The translations under genes and the position numbers were made by a program. DNA of 52,612 nucleotides from Lachnospiraceae bacterium (lineage in GTDB: Bacteria > Bacillota > Clostridia > Lachnospirales > Lachnospiraceae). Positions 45,005-52,612 of the stretch are shown in pieces (position 1 is the first letter of the stretch; each line of letters starts with the position of its first letter). The notes under the pieces are model-generated. The model saw only the letters and a list, made by a program, of their open reading frames with translations, did not search any database and was not told the DNA's origin. Location: NCBI GenBank assembly GCA_017472605.1, contig JAFUPV010000020.1:1-52612 (forward strand). The letters run 5' to 3'.

Positions 45005-47266
45005 TCAGATATTTTTGAAATCGGTGATATCAAAATCTGCGCTTACTTCTTCGGTTTCGCCAAAGATATCTTCTGTCAGCTTTGCCGGTTTCTGCTTCGC
45101 AGCAACCTTTACCGATTCTGTCATGTTGTTGTCGGCAGTCAGATCTACCGTCAGATTTTCACTGCCGTTTTCCCACATTTCTTCCTCTGTCGGTCTCGGA
45201 CGCTTCTTCTTCGGTGCAGCCTTCTGTGCGCCTTCCGCAGTCGGACGCTTTTTTGCCGACGCATCGCCAACCGGTTTTCTTCTTACTACCGTATCTCCTG
45301 TAACAGCACTTTCCGAACCCTCAGAAACAGGACGTCTTCTCTGTGCAGCTTCACCGGTCGGGCGTCTTCTTTCCGGGTTCTCAGATGCCGGACGCTTTCT
45401 TACCGGCGCGTCAGCAGAGGTTCTTCTTACTTCATCTGTGCGGCGCTCACCCTGACGTGCTCTGCTTGCCGGTCTTGCCTCAGATACGGAACCTCTCTGA
45501 GCAAACATATCCTCATCTCTGCGCGGTCTTGCCGGGCGGGCATCAGAGGTACCCTCCTCGCGGGCAACTGCTCGCACTCCCTGGTAGGACTGTCTCTCAG
45601 AATACTCTCTTGCTTCTCTTGCACGGGCTGCATTTGCGCTCTGCTGATATTTCTCAGCCTTTGCCTCTGCCTCTCTGAGCAGCTTCTTTCTCTTTCTGAG
45701 GGAAGATCCCATTACTGCGATGATCAGAAGAAGAAGCAGGCTGACAGCGCCAAGTCCGATGATAATCAGCGCGCGGTAAAGCATGTTCTTCTCGTGGTCA
45801 CTGTTCAGCTGATTGATCTGTGAAGATGCGGACGCATACTGGCTCTGGTATTTTGCAATACTCTCCAGCAGTTCGGGATCATCCGTCGGCGGCTCTGTTG
45901 TTGTCGGAGCAGTTGTAACAACGTCCTCGACAAAACGGATCAGTACACCTTCGGATCCGTCAAAACGGTAGATGTCTTTCTGTCCCTTGGAATTGATTGC
46001 ATAGACAAAGAACATTCCGTCCGCTTCCACTAACGGATTTCTCCATGCAGGAAGCTCAACCATGACACCGTTATTGTTCATGGAAATCTTTACTTCTTCA
46101 AACTCTTCCGGAATCTCAACATCCTCATCCGGGCTGATGATGATATAGCTGTCATCGACATTGCTGAAACGGCAGTAACGAACCACTTCGTCTGTGCTTT
46201 CATTATAGGTGTACCAGACGATTCCTCCGTCCTCTCCTACAACCGGGAGAAGAATCACGCCTTCTGCGGTTCTTGCAACATAATACCCCTCACCGTGATA
46301 TGTATAGCTGATCTGCTCACAGCTGCTGTCCGGAAGAGCAATTCCATCCAGATTGGGAGCAATCACAAGCGCTGGTTCTTCCTCACTTGGTGCAGATTCC
46401 TCTGCAGAAGAAGATTCCTCTGCGGAACCATCCTCCAGAGCTGCCATGCGAAGCTCTTCACTCTGTGATACAATATCCGCGCTCTCATCGGTCTCTGCCT
46501 CCGTAGTAACCGGTGCCGGAGTCGTTGATACCGGAGTCGGTGCCGGAGTAGTCACAGGCGCTGCCGTAGTCGGTGCCGTAGTCGGTGCCGGAGTCGTCAC
46601 AGGCGCTGCCGTAGTCGGTGCCGGGGTCGGCACAGGTGCCGCTGTAGTCGGCGCCGGAGTGGTCACAGGTGCTGCTGTGGTCGGTGCCGGGGTGGTTGCC
46701 GGTGCCGCTGTAGTCGGTGCCGGGGTGGTCGCCGGTGCTGCTGTAGTCGGTGCCGGAGTGGTTGCCGGTGCTGCTGTAGTCGGCGCCGGAGTGGTTGCCG
46801 GTGCCTCAGTCGTAGTCGGTGCCGGGGTCGTTTCCGGTGCCGGAGCTGTTGCAGCAGCCGCACAGCTGACGGAAGCGCTGCCTGAAATGTTGGATGATTC
46901 TCCGGAAGTACCGCTTGCCGCCTGACCGCTGATCGATACAGACGCATTTCCTGCACCGATTACGTCAAAGGTAACCGAGAAGCTTCCTGTTGATCCCATT
47001 ACTACTTTGTTATTTGCCAGATTCACGTCTCCCGTTGACGCGGAAACTGCTCTCAAACAGGAAGCATCGTAGGAAATCACTCCCTGAAATACCGATCCTG
47101 CATCCGCGCTGGAAAAAACATAGGTTACGTCAACTGTACTTCCTACCGTCGCGCTGCCGCTGCCCGGTACAACAGAAACTGATTCTCCTGCTGCAAAGCT
47201 GGCCGAACCGCCCATGCTTCCCAGAACAAGAAACAGCGTTAAAAACAAGGTTAATACCTTCTTCAT
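45005..47266 (-). CDS. surface protein with cohesin-like domain, Pro/Thr stalk, membrane helix and basic cytoplasmic tail
   Basis: A 753-residue protein. A signal peptide (KKVLTLFLTLFLVLGSMG) leads to a cohesin-like sandwich (SVVPGSGSATVGSTVDVTYV, about 28-145). A TTPAPTTAAPA repeat stalk follows (about 145-265), then a globular domain (295-455) without a family I know. One transmembrane helix (ALIIIGLGAVSLLLLLIIAV, about 500) precedes a coiled coil and a basic Arg/Pro-rich tail with RRRPTGEAAQ-type repeats, ending acidic. So it is anchored by a helix, not by sortase. The ATG follows GGAGG by 9 bases, 56 bases after purD with no promoter seen. Confidence 0.85.
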   Translation of the reverse strand: MKKVLTLFLTLFLVLGSMGGSASFAAGESVSVVPGSGSATVGSTVDVTYVFSSADAGSVFQGVISYDASCLRAVSASTGDVNLANNKVVMGSTGSFSVTFDVIGAGNASVSISGQAASGTSGESSNISGSASVSCAAAATAPAPETTPAPTTTEAPATTPAPTTAAPATTPAPTTAAPATTPAPTTAAPATTPAPTTAAPVTTPAPTTAAPVPTPAPTTAAPVTTPAPTTAPTTAAPVTTPAPTPVSTTPAPVTTEAETDESADIVSQSEELRMAALEDGSAEESSSAEESAPSEEEPALVIAPNLDGIALPDSSCEQISYTYHGEGYYVARTAEGVILLPVVGEDGGIVWYTYNESTDEVVRYCRFSNVDDSYIIISPDEDVEIPEEFEEVKISMNNNGVMVELPAWRNPLVEADGMFFVYAINSKGQKDIYRFDGSEGVLIRFVEDVVTTAPTTTEPPTDDPELLESIAKYQSQYASASSQINQLNSDHEKNMLYRALIIIGLGAVSLLLLLIIAVMGSSLRKRKKLLREAEAKAEKYQQSANAARAREAREYSERQSYQGVRAVAREEGTSDARPARPRRDEDMFAQRGSVSEARPASRARQGERRTDEVRRTSADAPVRKRPASENPERRRPTGEAAQRRRPVSEGSESAVTGDTVVRRKPVGDASAKKRPTAEGAQKAAPKKKRPRPTEEEMWENGSENLTVDLTADNNMTESVKVAAKQKPAKLTEDIFGETEEVSADFDITDFKNI
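46510..46830 (-). repeat. tandem 33-base repeats (Pro/Thr stalk) in the cohesin-like gene
   Basis: About eight to ten units on the minus strand encode TTAAPATTPAP. Most changes are synonymous or swap Ala and Val; two units are shortened near 46560. Confidence 0.9.
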
Positions 47267-47322
47267 TCCGAAATTTCCTCCTTCATCGAACCGCAGAAAG
47301 CTGCCTGCGATCCGGTCTTACA

Positions 47323-48594
47323 TCAGGCTTCATCAATCGCCTTACCTATATCATGTCTCATATACTTGTTTGCAAAAGATACCCACTCCGTTGCGGCATA
47401 GGCATTTGCTCTTGCCTGCTTTAAGTCTGCTCCCTTTGCGGTAACACCAAGGACTCTTCCTCCGTTTGTCACAATCTGTCCGTCACTGAAACGGCTTCCG
47501 GCATGGAACACATAGTAGCCGTCCCTGTCCGCAAAGTTCTCCAGACCGTTGATCGGAAGTCCCTTTTCATATTTCAGCGGATATCCGTCTGACGCAAGCA
47601 CAACACAGACAGCCGCATTCTCTTCAAACTGCAGATCGATCTGATCCAGTGTCTGATCCACACAGGCTTCAAACACATCCACAATGTCGTTCTTCATGCG
47701 CACAAGAACAACCTGTGTCTCCGGATCACCGAATCTGGCGTTATATTCCAACACCTTCGGACCATCTTCGGTCAGCATCAGGCCAAAGAAGATGACACCC
47801 TGGAAGGTTCTTCCTTCTGCGCGCATCGCATCCACCGTAGGCTGATAGATGTACTGACGGCAGAACGCATCCACCTCCGGTGTGTAGAACGGGCTTGGCG
47901 AAAAGGTTCCCATTCCTCCTGTGTTGAGTCCCTGATCACCGTCCTGTGCCCGCTTGTGATCCTGAGCACTTGCCATGATGCGGTAAGTATTTCCGTCAAC
48001 AAACGTAAGGACGGAAACCTCACGGCCAGTCATAAACTCTTCCACAACAATGGTATCTCCCGCGGAACCGAAGGAACGATCCATCATCAGGCTTTTTACG
48101 CCATCCATTGCCTCTTCTCTCGTCTGACAGATGAGTACGCCCTTGCCAAGAGCCAGTCCGTCTGCCTTCAGTACGATCGGCAGCTTTGCCGTCTGAAGAT
48201 ATTCCATTGCCGTCTCAGGGGAATGGAACACCTCATATGCCGCTGTCGGAATGCCGTACTTCTTCATCAGATCCTTGGAAAACGCTTTGGAGCCCTCCAG
48301 GATCGCTGCATTTTTTCTCGGACCGAACACACGCAGACCTGCCGCTTCAAAGGCATCCACAACACCGCCTACAAGCGGATCATCCATGCCGATTACAGTC
48401 AGATCAATTTCCTTTTCTTTTGCAAAGGCAACCAGCCTGTCAAACTCCATTGCCCCAATCGGAACGCATTCCGCATACTCTGCAATACCTGCATTTCCCG
48501 GTGCACAGTAAATCTTGTCTACCCGTTCGCTTTGGGCAACTTTCCACGCAATTGCATGTTCTCTGCCGCCGCTGCCAACAATCAGTACCTTCAT
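47323..48594 (-). CDS. purD: phosphoribosylamine-glycine ligase
   Basis: A 423-residue ATP-grasp enzyme that joins glycine to 5-phosphoribosylamine, step two of purine synthesis. The start KVLIVGSGGREHAIAWKV, the ATP-binding LKADGLALGKGV and the substrate region FNARFGDPETQ-type EYNARFGDPETQ are all present. The ATG follows AGAGG with a short 4-base spacing. It lies 31 bases after purN and ends the pur series. No terminator is visible before the cohesin-like gene. Confidence 0.98.
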   Translation of the reverse strand: MKVLIVGSGGREHAIAWKVAQSERVDKIYCAPGNAGIAEYAECVPIGAMEFDRLVAFAKEKEIDLTVIGMDDPLVGGVVDAFEAAGLRVFGPRKNAAILEGSKAFSKDLMKKYGIPTAAYEVFHSPETAMEYLQTAKLPIVLKADGLALGKGVLICQTREEAMDGVKSLMMDRSFGSAGDTIVVEEFMTGREVSVLTFVDGNTYRIMASAQDHKRAQDGDQGLNTGGMGTFSPSPFYTPEVDAFCRQYIYQPTVDAMRAEGRTFQGVIFFGLMLTEDGPKVLEYNARFGDPETQVVLVRMKNDIVDVFEACVDQTLDQIDLQFEENAAVCVVLASDGYPLKYEKGLPINGLENFADRDGYYVFHAGSRFSDGQIVTNGGRVLGVTAKGADLKQARANAYAATEWVSFANKYMRHDIGKAIDEA

Positions 48595-48624
48595 GTTACC
48601 TCTTTCTGCCGAACAAACGGCTTC

Positions 48625-49245
48625 TTAAATTATTCTGGCTTTGTTTCCTTCAATAACAACTTTTCCCTGGGCAAGCAGATTGATTGCCTGGGGAAGAATG
48701 ATCCATTCTGCCTGCTGCATGACACGAAGCTGCAGAGCCTCCGGTGTATCGCCGTCCTCGATCAGAACCGGCTTCTGGAGAAGGATCGGTCCGTTATCCA
48801 GAATCTCATCCACAAAGTGAACGGTCGCTCCCGTCACTTTAACGCCGCGCTCCAGAACTTTTTCATGGACAGCAAGGCCATAGTAGCCTTTGCCGCAGAA
48901 CGACGGAATCAGAGACGGGTGAATGTTAATGATCCGGTTGTGGTATTTCTGGATCAGCTTCGGCGGAATATACATCAGACATCCTGCCAGTACGATCAGA
49001 TCAACCTGGTAGGAATCAATGGTTTCAATCACAGCGTCATAGAAGGCTTCTCTGTCCGGATACTGCTTTACCGACAGACCCACTGCGGGGATGTTGGCAG
49101 CTTTTGCACGTTCCAGTGCATATGCCTTCCTGTTATTGCTGACTACAACGGAAATCTCTGTATTCTGAATCTCCCCGGAAGCGATTTTATCAATGATTGC
49201 CTGGAGGTTGGTACCTCCGCCGCTGACTAGCACCGCTATTTTCAT
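48625..49245 (-). CDS. purN: phosphoribosylglycinamide formyltransferase
   Basis: A 206-residue folate-dependent GAR transformylase, step three of purine synthesis. VLVSGGGTNLQAIID binds the phosphate, NIHPSLIPSFCGKGYYG includes the catalytic Asn/His, and ATVHFVDEILDNGPIL holds the catalytic Asp. The ATG follows AGGAG by 6 bases. It lies 29 bases after purM and 31 before purD, in one operon. Confidence 0.97.
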   Translation of the reverse strand: MKIAVLVSGGGTNLQAIIDKIASGEIQNTEISVVVSNNRKAYALERAKAANIPAVGLSVKQYPDREAFYDAVIETIDSYQVDLIVLAGCLMYIPPKLIQKYHNRIINIHPSLIPSFCGKGYYGLAVHEKVLERGVKVTGATVHFVDEILDNGPILLQKPVLIEDGDTPEALQLRVMQQAEWIILPQAINLLAQGKVVIEGNKARII

Positions 49246-49274
49246 ATAAACTCCTGTTCCAGCGCACTTCCGCT

Positions 49275-50300
49275 TTACTTCAGAATGATGCCCTTCTCGC
49301 CTTCTTCAATAGATCCGACAATGTAAGCGGTTTCTCCGGCAGCCTTCACTGCAGCAACAGCTGCCTCTGCCTTGTCTGCGTCAACTGCGAAGACAAGTCC
49401 GAGACCCATGTTATAGGTATTGTACATCATCTGATCCTCCACATTTCCGGTCTTCTGCATCAGCTTAAAGATCGGCGGTACCGGATAGCTGTCTTTCTTA
49501 ACAACAGCTACTGTATTTTCTTTCAGCATACGCGGAATGTTCTCATAGAAACCGCCGCCGGTGATGTGGCTGCAGGCTTTTACACGAATTCCGGCTTCCT
49601 TTACACTGCGAAGTGTTTTTACATAGATCTTGGTCGGTGCCAGAAGCGCTTCCCCAAGCGTTGTGCCAAGCTCATCATAGTAAGTTTCCAGGCTTTCCTT
49701 TGTCATTTCAAAGATCTTGCGGACAAGGGAGAAACCGTTGGAGTGAACACCACTGGAGGCCACACCGATCAGAACATCGCCGGCCTTCAGATCTTTGCCG
49801 GTGATCATATCCTTCTCGTCAACGATACCAACTGCAAAACCAGCCAGATCATACTCATCTTCCGGATAGAATCCAGGCATCTCAGCAGTCTCACCGCCGA
49901 TCAGAGCCGCATCTGACTGAACACAGCCGTCGGTAACACCTTTCACAATAGTAGCAATCTTTTCCGGATAGTTTTTGCCGCATGCAATATAATCCAGGAA
50001 GAACAGCGGTTCACCGCCTGCACAGGCAATATCGTTTACACACATTGCAACACAGTCGATACCAATGGTATCATGCTTATCCATGATAAATGCCAGTTTC
50101 AGCTTGGTTCCAACACCATCGGTACCGGATACCAGAGTTGGCTTCTCCATGTTCTTAAAACGTTCCATAGAAAATGCACCGGAAAAACCTCCGATATTGG
50201 TCAGCACCTCAGGACGCATTGTCTTTTTAATGTGTTCCTTCATCAGTTCCACGGACTTATATCCGGCTTCAATGTCTACTCCAGCGTTCTTGTAATCCAT
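49275..50300 (-). CDS. purM: phosphoribosylformylglycinamidine cyclo-ligase
   Basis: A 341-residue AIR synthetase, step five of purine synthesis. The segments [32 protein letters not shown] and [18 protein letters not shown] are typical. The ATG at 50300 follows GAGGAGG by 7 bases; the frame is open upstream without support. It is the first gene of purM-purN-purD. The other pur genes are not in the window. Confidence 0.97.
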   Translation of the reverse strand: MDYKNAGVDIEAGYKSVELMKEHIKKTMRPEVLTNIGGFSGAFSMERFKNMEKPTLVSGTDGVGTKLKLAFIMDKHDTIGIDCVAMCVNDIACAGGEPLFFLDYIACGKNYPEKIATIVKGVTDGCVQSDAALIGGETAEMPGFYPEDEYDLAGFAVGIVDEKDMITGKDLKAGDVLIGVASSGVHSNGFSLVRKIFEMTKESLETYYDELGTTLGEALLAPTKIYVKTLRSVKEAGIRVKACSHITGGGFYENIPRMLKENTVAVVKKDSYPVPPIFKLMQKTGNVEDQMMYNTYNMGLGLVFAVDADKAEAAVAAVKAAGETAYIVGSIEEGEKGIILK

Positions 50301-50427
50301 TATGTCCTCCTCTTGTTGCAGATCATGACTGTTATTATTCTTCTGACTGCTTGTCTTTTCCGGATCCACGCCCCTTTTTTTTGCAAATCACTCCGATTTA
50401 CGGGAAGCTGTCGATCCGGCACAGTAT

Positions 50428-50456
50428 ATTTTCAATCCTTAACGCTTTTTTGTCAA
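50428..50456 (-). promoter_or_regulatory. possible promoter of purM-purN-purD
   Basis: A perfect -35 TTGACA (50451-50456) on the minus strand has only a poor -10, GAAAAT (50428-50433), at 17 bases. A better TATACT (50423-50428) is 22 bases away. The leader would be about 120 bases. I see no purine riboswitch or PurR box. Confidence 0.45.
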
Positions 50457-50508
50457 CTGTTTCTTTCTAATATTTCCAATTTTTTCGGTATTCGTCCCAT
50501 GCTGGCTG

Positions 50509-51234
50509 TCATGGACTGACAATCCACGCTTCCAGCCGGCTGCACAGGCGCTCCATTGCCTGCTTCTGAGCGTCGGTTACTGAAACCGCGCAGGCATTCT
50601 CGCCAGTATCGTCTGACCACTGTTTCAGCACAGCGACCCATCTTCGCACCGCGTCCGCTGCGATTTTTCTGTCCGCCGTTACCGCATGATAGCATCGCTC
50701 CTGAAACCGGTTCCCCATGTACAGTCCAAAATCATTCCGGTGAGCATGCTCCTGCTCCCGGCTCATTCCGTTTCTGTTCCAGAGCATCATCGGACCGCCG
50801 AAGCAAAATTCCCCGCCCTGCATGATCTGTTCCATCTGCCAGCGGATGAACTGTTCACAGTAGTCACTGTAAAACCAGTACATCGTGTCGCGCACGGCAC
50901 TGGCATTCTCCTCTTCCCGGCACATCAGGAAGAGTTCCACTGTCAGCTCCGCACAGATGCAGCAAAGCTCGGTCTGCCCTTCCCCCTTCCAGCGGGGGAC
51001 CATCAGCAGCTGCGTAAAAAGAATGCAGCAGTACATTCCGGTCAAAGAACCAAACATCCTGCGGCATCTGCCAAAATCCGCAAACTGCAGATCGTTTACC
51101 GGTTCTCCCAGTGCCAGTGATGCGCACTGACACCAGAACAAACCGTCAGCATGTGCGGTACTGCTCTGCTCGCTTCGTATCTCAGCCAGCCGTTCCCGCA
51201 CCAGGTCATACCGTTCCATTATCCTCTCATCCAT
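50509..51234 (-). CDS. hypothetical protein, 241 residues
   Basis: I do not recognise this protein. It is soluble, with no signal peptide or clear membrane segment, rich in Cys (13 or so), Trp and Met, and mostly helical. Notable stretches are FWCQCASLALG, CRRMFGSLTGMYCC and HRNDFGLYMGNRFQERCY. The Cys are spread out rather than in CxxC zinc pairs, so no metal site is evident. It follows the 112-residue membrane protein by 21 bases in the pyrE series and stops about 50 bases before the purM promoter region. Confidence 0.72.
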   Translation of the reverse strand: MDERIMERYDLVRERLAEIRSEQSSTAHADGLFWCQCASLALGEPVNDLQFADFGRCRRMFGSLTGMYCCILFTQLLMVPRWKGEGQTELCCICAELTVELFLMCREEENASAVRDTMYWFYSDYCEQFIRWQMEQIMQGGEFCFGGPMMLWNRNGMSREQEHAHRNDFGLYMGNRFQERCYHAVTADRKIAADAVRRWVAVLKQWSDDTGENACAVSVTDAQKQAMERLCSRLEAWIVSP

Positions 51235-51255
51235 CCTGCTTCCTCGCCGCCTCTG

Positions 51256-51594
51256 TCAAATTCCCTGCATCGTACCGATGACAAAGAGTACGCAGATGCC
51301 GATCAGGATGATTCCGTTTCCGATCAGTCCGAACAGATCTGCTCCATGGTGATATCCTTCCCGTGACAATCCATATCCGCCCGATACCGTTCCCACGACA
51401 GAAAGAACAAATACCAGAAAACCAATGGCTCCGATCTTCATTCCGGCCTGTCCCTGCTTCAGATAGGAATAGTAAACAGCTGCAAGAAACAGCAGACATT
51501 CCGCGGCTACCAGACAGCTGGAAAACACGCCGATTCCCGAGGACGACCGGATACCAAAGTCAATTCCTCCGAAATTTTTTCTCTTTCTCTTCAT
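51256..51594 (-). CDS. small four-helix membrane protein (DUF6142-like)
   Basis: A 112-residue protein with three or four hydrophobic helices (about 22-42, 54-72, 88-108) after a basic N-terminus (MKRKRKNFGG). The pattern resembles DUF6142-type Lachnospiraceae membrane proteins, an assignment from memory. It starts 6 bases after the preceding stop and lacks a good ribosome site, so translation is probably coupled. Function is unknown. Confidence 0.7.
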   Translation of the reverse strand: MKRKRKNFGGIDFGIRSSSGIGVFSSCLVAAECLLFLAAVYYSYLKQGQAGMKIGAIGFLVFVLSVVGTVSGGYGLSREGYHHGADLFGLIGNGIILIGICVLFVIGTMQGI

Positions 51595-51600
51595 CTGAAA

Positions 51601-51753
51601 TCAAAATGTGATATGTTTTCTGTTGGCAAGCATCTGGGCACCGCTCACAATGGCAACGACTCCGGCTGCTACTCCGATCACTGCCATCACAATTCCGGCT
51701 GCCAAAGCCGCCGCTCCTGCAGCACCCATTTTGTTATACAGTCTTTCTTCCAT
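51601..51753 (-). CDS. small Ala/Gly-rich membrane peptide, 50 residues
   Basis: A 50-residue protein starting MEERLYNKMGAAGAAALAAG behind AGGAGG (6-base spacing). Residues 9-38 form one long hydrophobic, Ala/Gly/Val-rich helix or tight hairpin, followed by a short basic end. It lies 66 bases after pyrE and is coupled to the next membrane protein gene. Function is unknown. Confidence 0.7.
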   Translation of the reverse strand: MEERLYNKMGAAGAAALAAGIVMAVIGVAAGVVAIVSGAQMLANRKHITF

Positions 51754-51819
51754 AGAATACCTCCTGATCGATGCCGCTGCCCGTTCCCGAACCCGGCATG
51801 CCAATCCGCCGGCCGCGGA

Positions 51820-52497
51820 TTACTCTACTGCGCCATATTTTGCATAGTAATCATCAATAGCTGCCTTGATGGTATCGTCAATGATCACTTTTCCCTTATA
51901 TGGTTTGTTGTACAGGTGCTCAATTACCTCGCTCATGGTTACAATGGCACGGATCTTCATTCCATACTTCTCTTCCAGCTCGCGGATCGCACTCTTTTCT
52001 CCGGTTCCTTTTTCCATACGGTCAACGGAAACGCAGAGACCGGTGATGGTCACATCGCCCTGTGCCTTGATAATCGGCATGGTCTCATTGATGGACTTGC
52101 CGGAAGTTGTAACATCTTCGATCATCATAACGCGGTCGCCGTCATTGATCGGGCCGCCAAGAAGAATGCCCACATCGCCATGGTCTTTCTCTTCCTTACG
52201 GTTTGAGCAATATCTGACATCGGTTCCGAACTTGTCGCTTAACGCGATGGATGTGGTGACAGACAGCGGGATTCCCTTGTATGCCGGTCCAAACAGAACA
52301 TCAAACTCGTCACCGAAGGACTCGTGGATTGCCTGCGCATAGTACTCGCCCAGCTTCTTTAACTGGGAGCCGGTGCGATAGTAACCGGTGTTTACAAAAA
52401 ATGGGGTCTTTCTGCCGCTCTTGGTCACGAAGTCGCCAAACTTCAGAACCTGACAGTCAATCATAAATTCGATAAATTCCTGCTTGTATTGTTCCAT
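51820..52497 (-). CDS. pyrE: orotate phosphoribosyltransferase
   Basis: A 225-residue OPRTase that makes orotidine 5'-phosphate from orotate and PRPP. The PRPP loop is VMMIEDVTTSGKS. FGPAYKGIPLSVTTSIAL and the start YKQEFIEFMIDCQVLKFGDF mark the longer clostridial form. The ATG lies 11 bases after AGGAGG. The upstream leader contains two hairpins that overlap by two bases. The rest of a pyr operon, if any, lies outside the window. Confidence 0.97.
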   Translation of the reverse strand: MEQYKQEFIEFMIDCQVLKFGDFVTKSGRKTPFFVNTGYYRTGSQLKKLGEYYAQAIHESFGDEFDVLFGPAYKGIPLSVTTSIALSDKFGTDVRYCSNRKEEKDHGDVGILLGGPINDGDRVMMIEDVTTSGKSINETMPIIKAQGDVTITGLCVSVDRMEKGTGEKSAIRELEEKYGMKIRAIVTMSEVIEHLYNKPYKGKVIIDDTIKAAIDDYYAKYGAVE

Positions 52498-52612
52498 TTT
52501 TCTTAAAACCTCCTGTATTTACAGGGGTTCCGGGGAACCCCCTTAGTCTCAAAATAGCCTTACTACACACTTACTACACACTTTGCGAGAAAGCTTCGCT
52601 TTCGAGGTTGCA
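52498..52612 (-). promoter_or_regulatory. pyrE leader with overlapping hairpins and a short direct repeat
   Basis: On the minus strand a GGGGTTC/GAACCCC hairpin (52524-52541) precedes a CCTGT/ACAGG hairpin (52512-52525) that includes part of the AGGAGG ribosome site; the two share two bases. An 11-base sequence is repeated directly at about 52559-52581, and a GAAAGC/GCTTTC hairpin follows near the window end. Confidence 0.45.

Overview
The window reads as chromosomal DNA of a spore-forming, Gram-positive clostridium, most likely a member of the Lachnospiraceae (inference). The reasons are CodY, a SigK-type sporulation sigma factor, ScpA/ScpB, a ClpC/McsA/McsB stress operon, AGGAGG-type ribosome sites before nearly every gene, and intracellular glycoside hydrolases. 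Almost everything is on the minus strand; only a DAHP synthase, a tRNA-Trp and a PfkB-type kinase are on the plus strand. I see no prophage, integrase, complete IS element, rRNA or CRISPR array.

Region 1 (1-9.9 kb) is a glycan-use cluster: a GH51 arabinofuranosidase cut by the window edge, a broken GH28 remnant, GH92, GH2, a UroD-family protein, an aldo/keto reductase and a GH26 mannanase. None of the enzymes whose start is visible has a signal peptide, so they probably work on imported oligosaccharides; no transporter lies inside the window. A promoter embedded in nested palindromes precedes the GH26 gene.

Region 2 (10-18 kb) is housekeeping: rpsB-tsf, codY, topA, dprA and a ComM/YifB ATPase. 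Region 3 (18-24.1 kb) holds a HAD phosphatase, an alpha/beta hydrolase, sigK, scpB, scpA, a metallophosphoesterase, a D-Ala-D-Ala carboxypeptidase and a 52-residue membrane protein. Region 4 (24.2-36.2 kb) has the DAHP synthase, then a minus-strand series: a 1639-residue Sel1-repeat membrane protein with strong tandem repeats, an XPD/DinG-type helicase, a short sigma-factor-like protein, an orphan histidine kinase and an FtsW/RodA/SpoVE polymerase.

Region 5 (36.3-44.7 kb) has tRNA-Trp, a PfkB kinase, radA, a conserved small protein, and clpC-mcsB-mcsA. The usual ctsR is absent here; a GntR-type regulator and a membrane protein with a cadherin-like sandwich head the operon. The McsB copy lacks residues that are catalytic in the Bacillus/Geobacillus enzyme, which is the most interesting single observation in the window. 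Region 6 (45-52.6 kb) has a cohesin-like surface protein, purD, purN, purM, three small unknown genes and pyrE.

All identifications are by eye from motifs and remembered family sequences; no database search was run.
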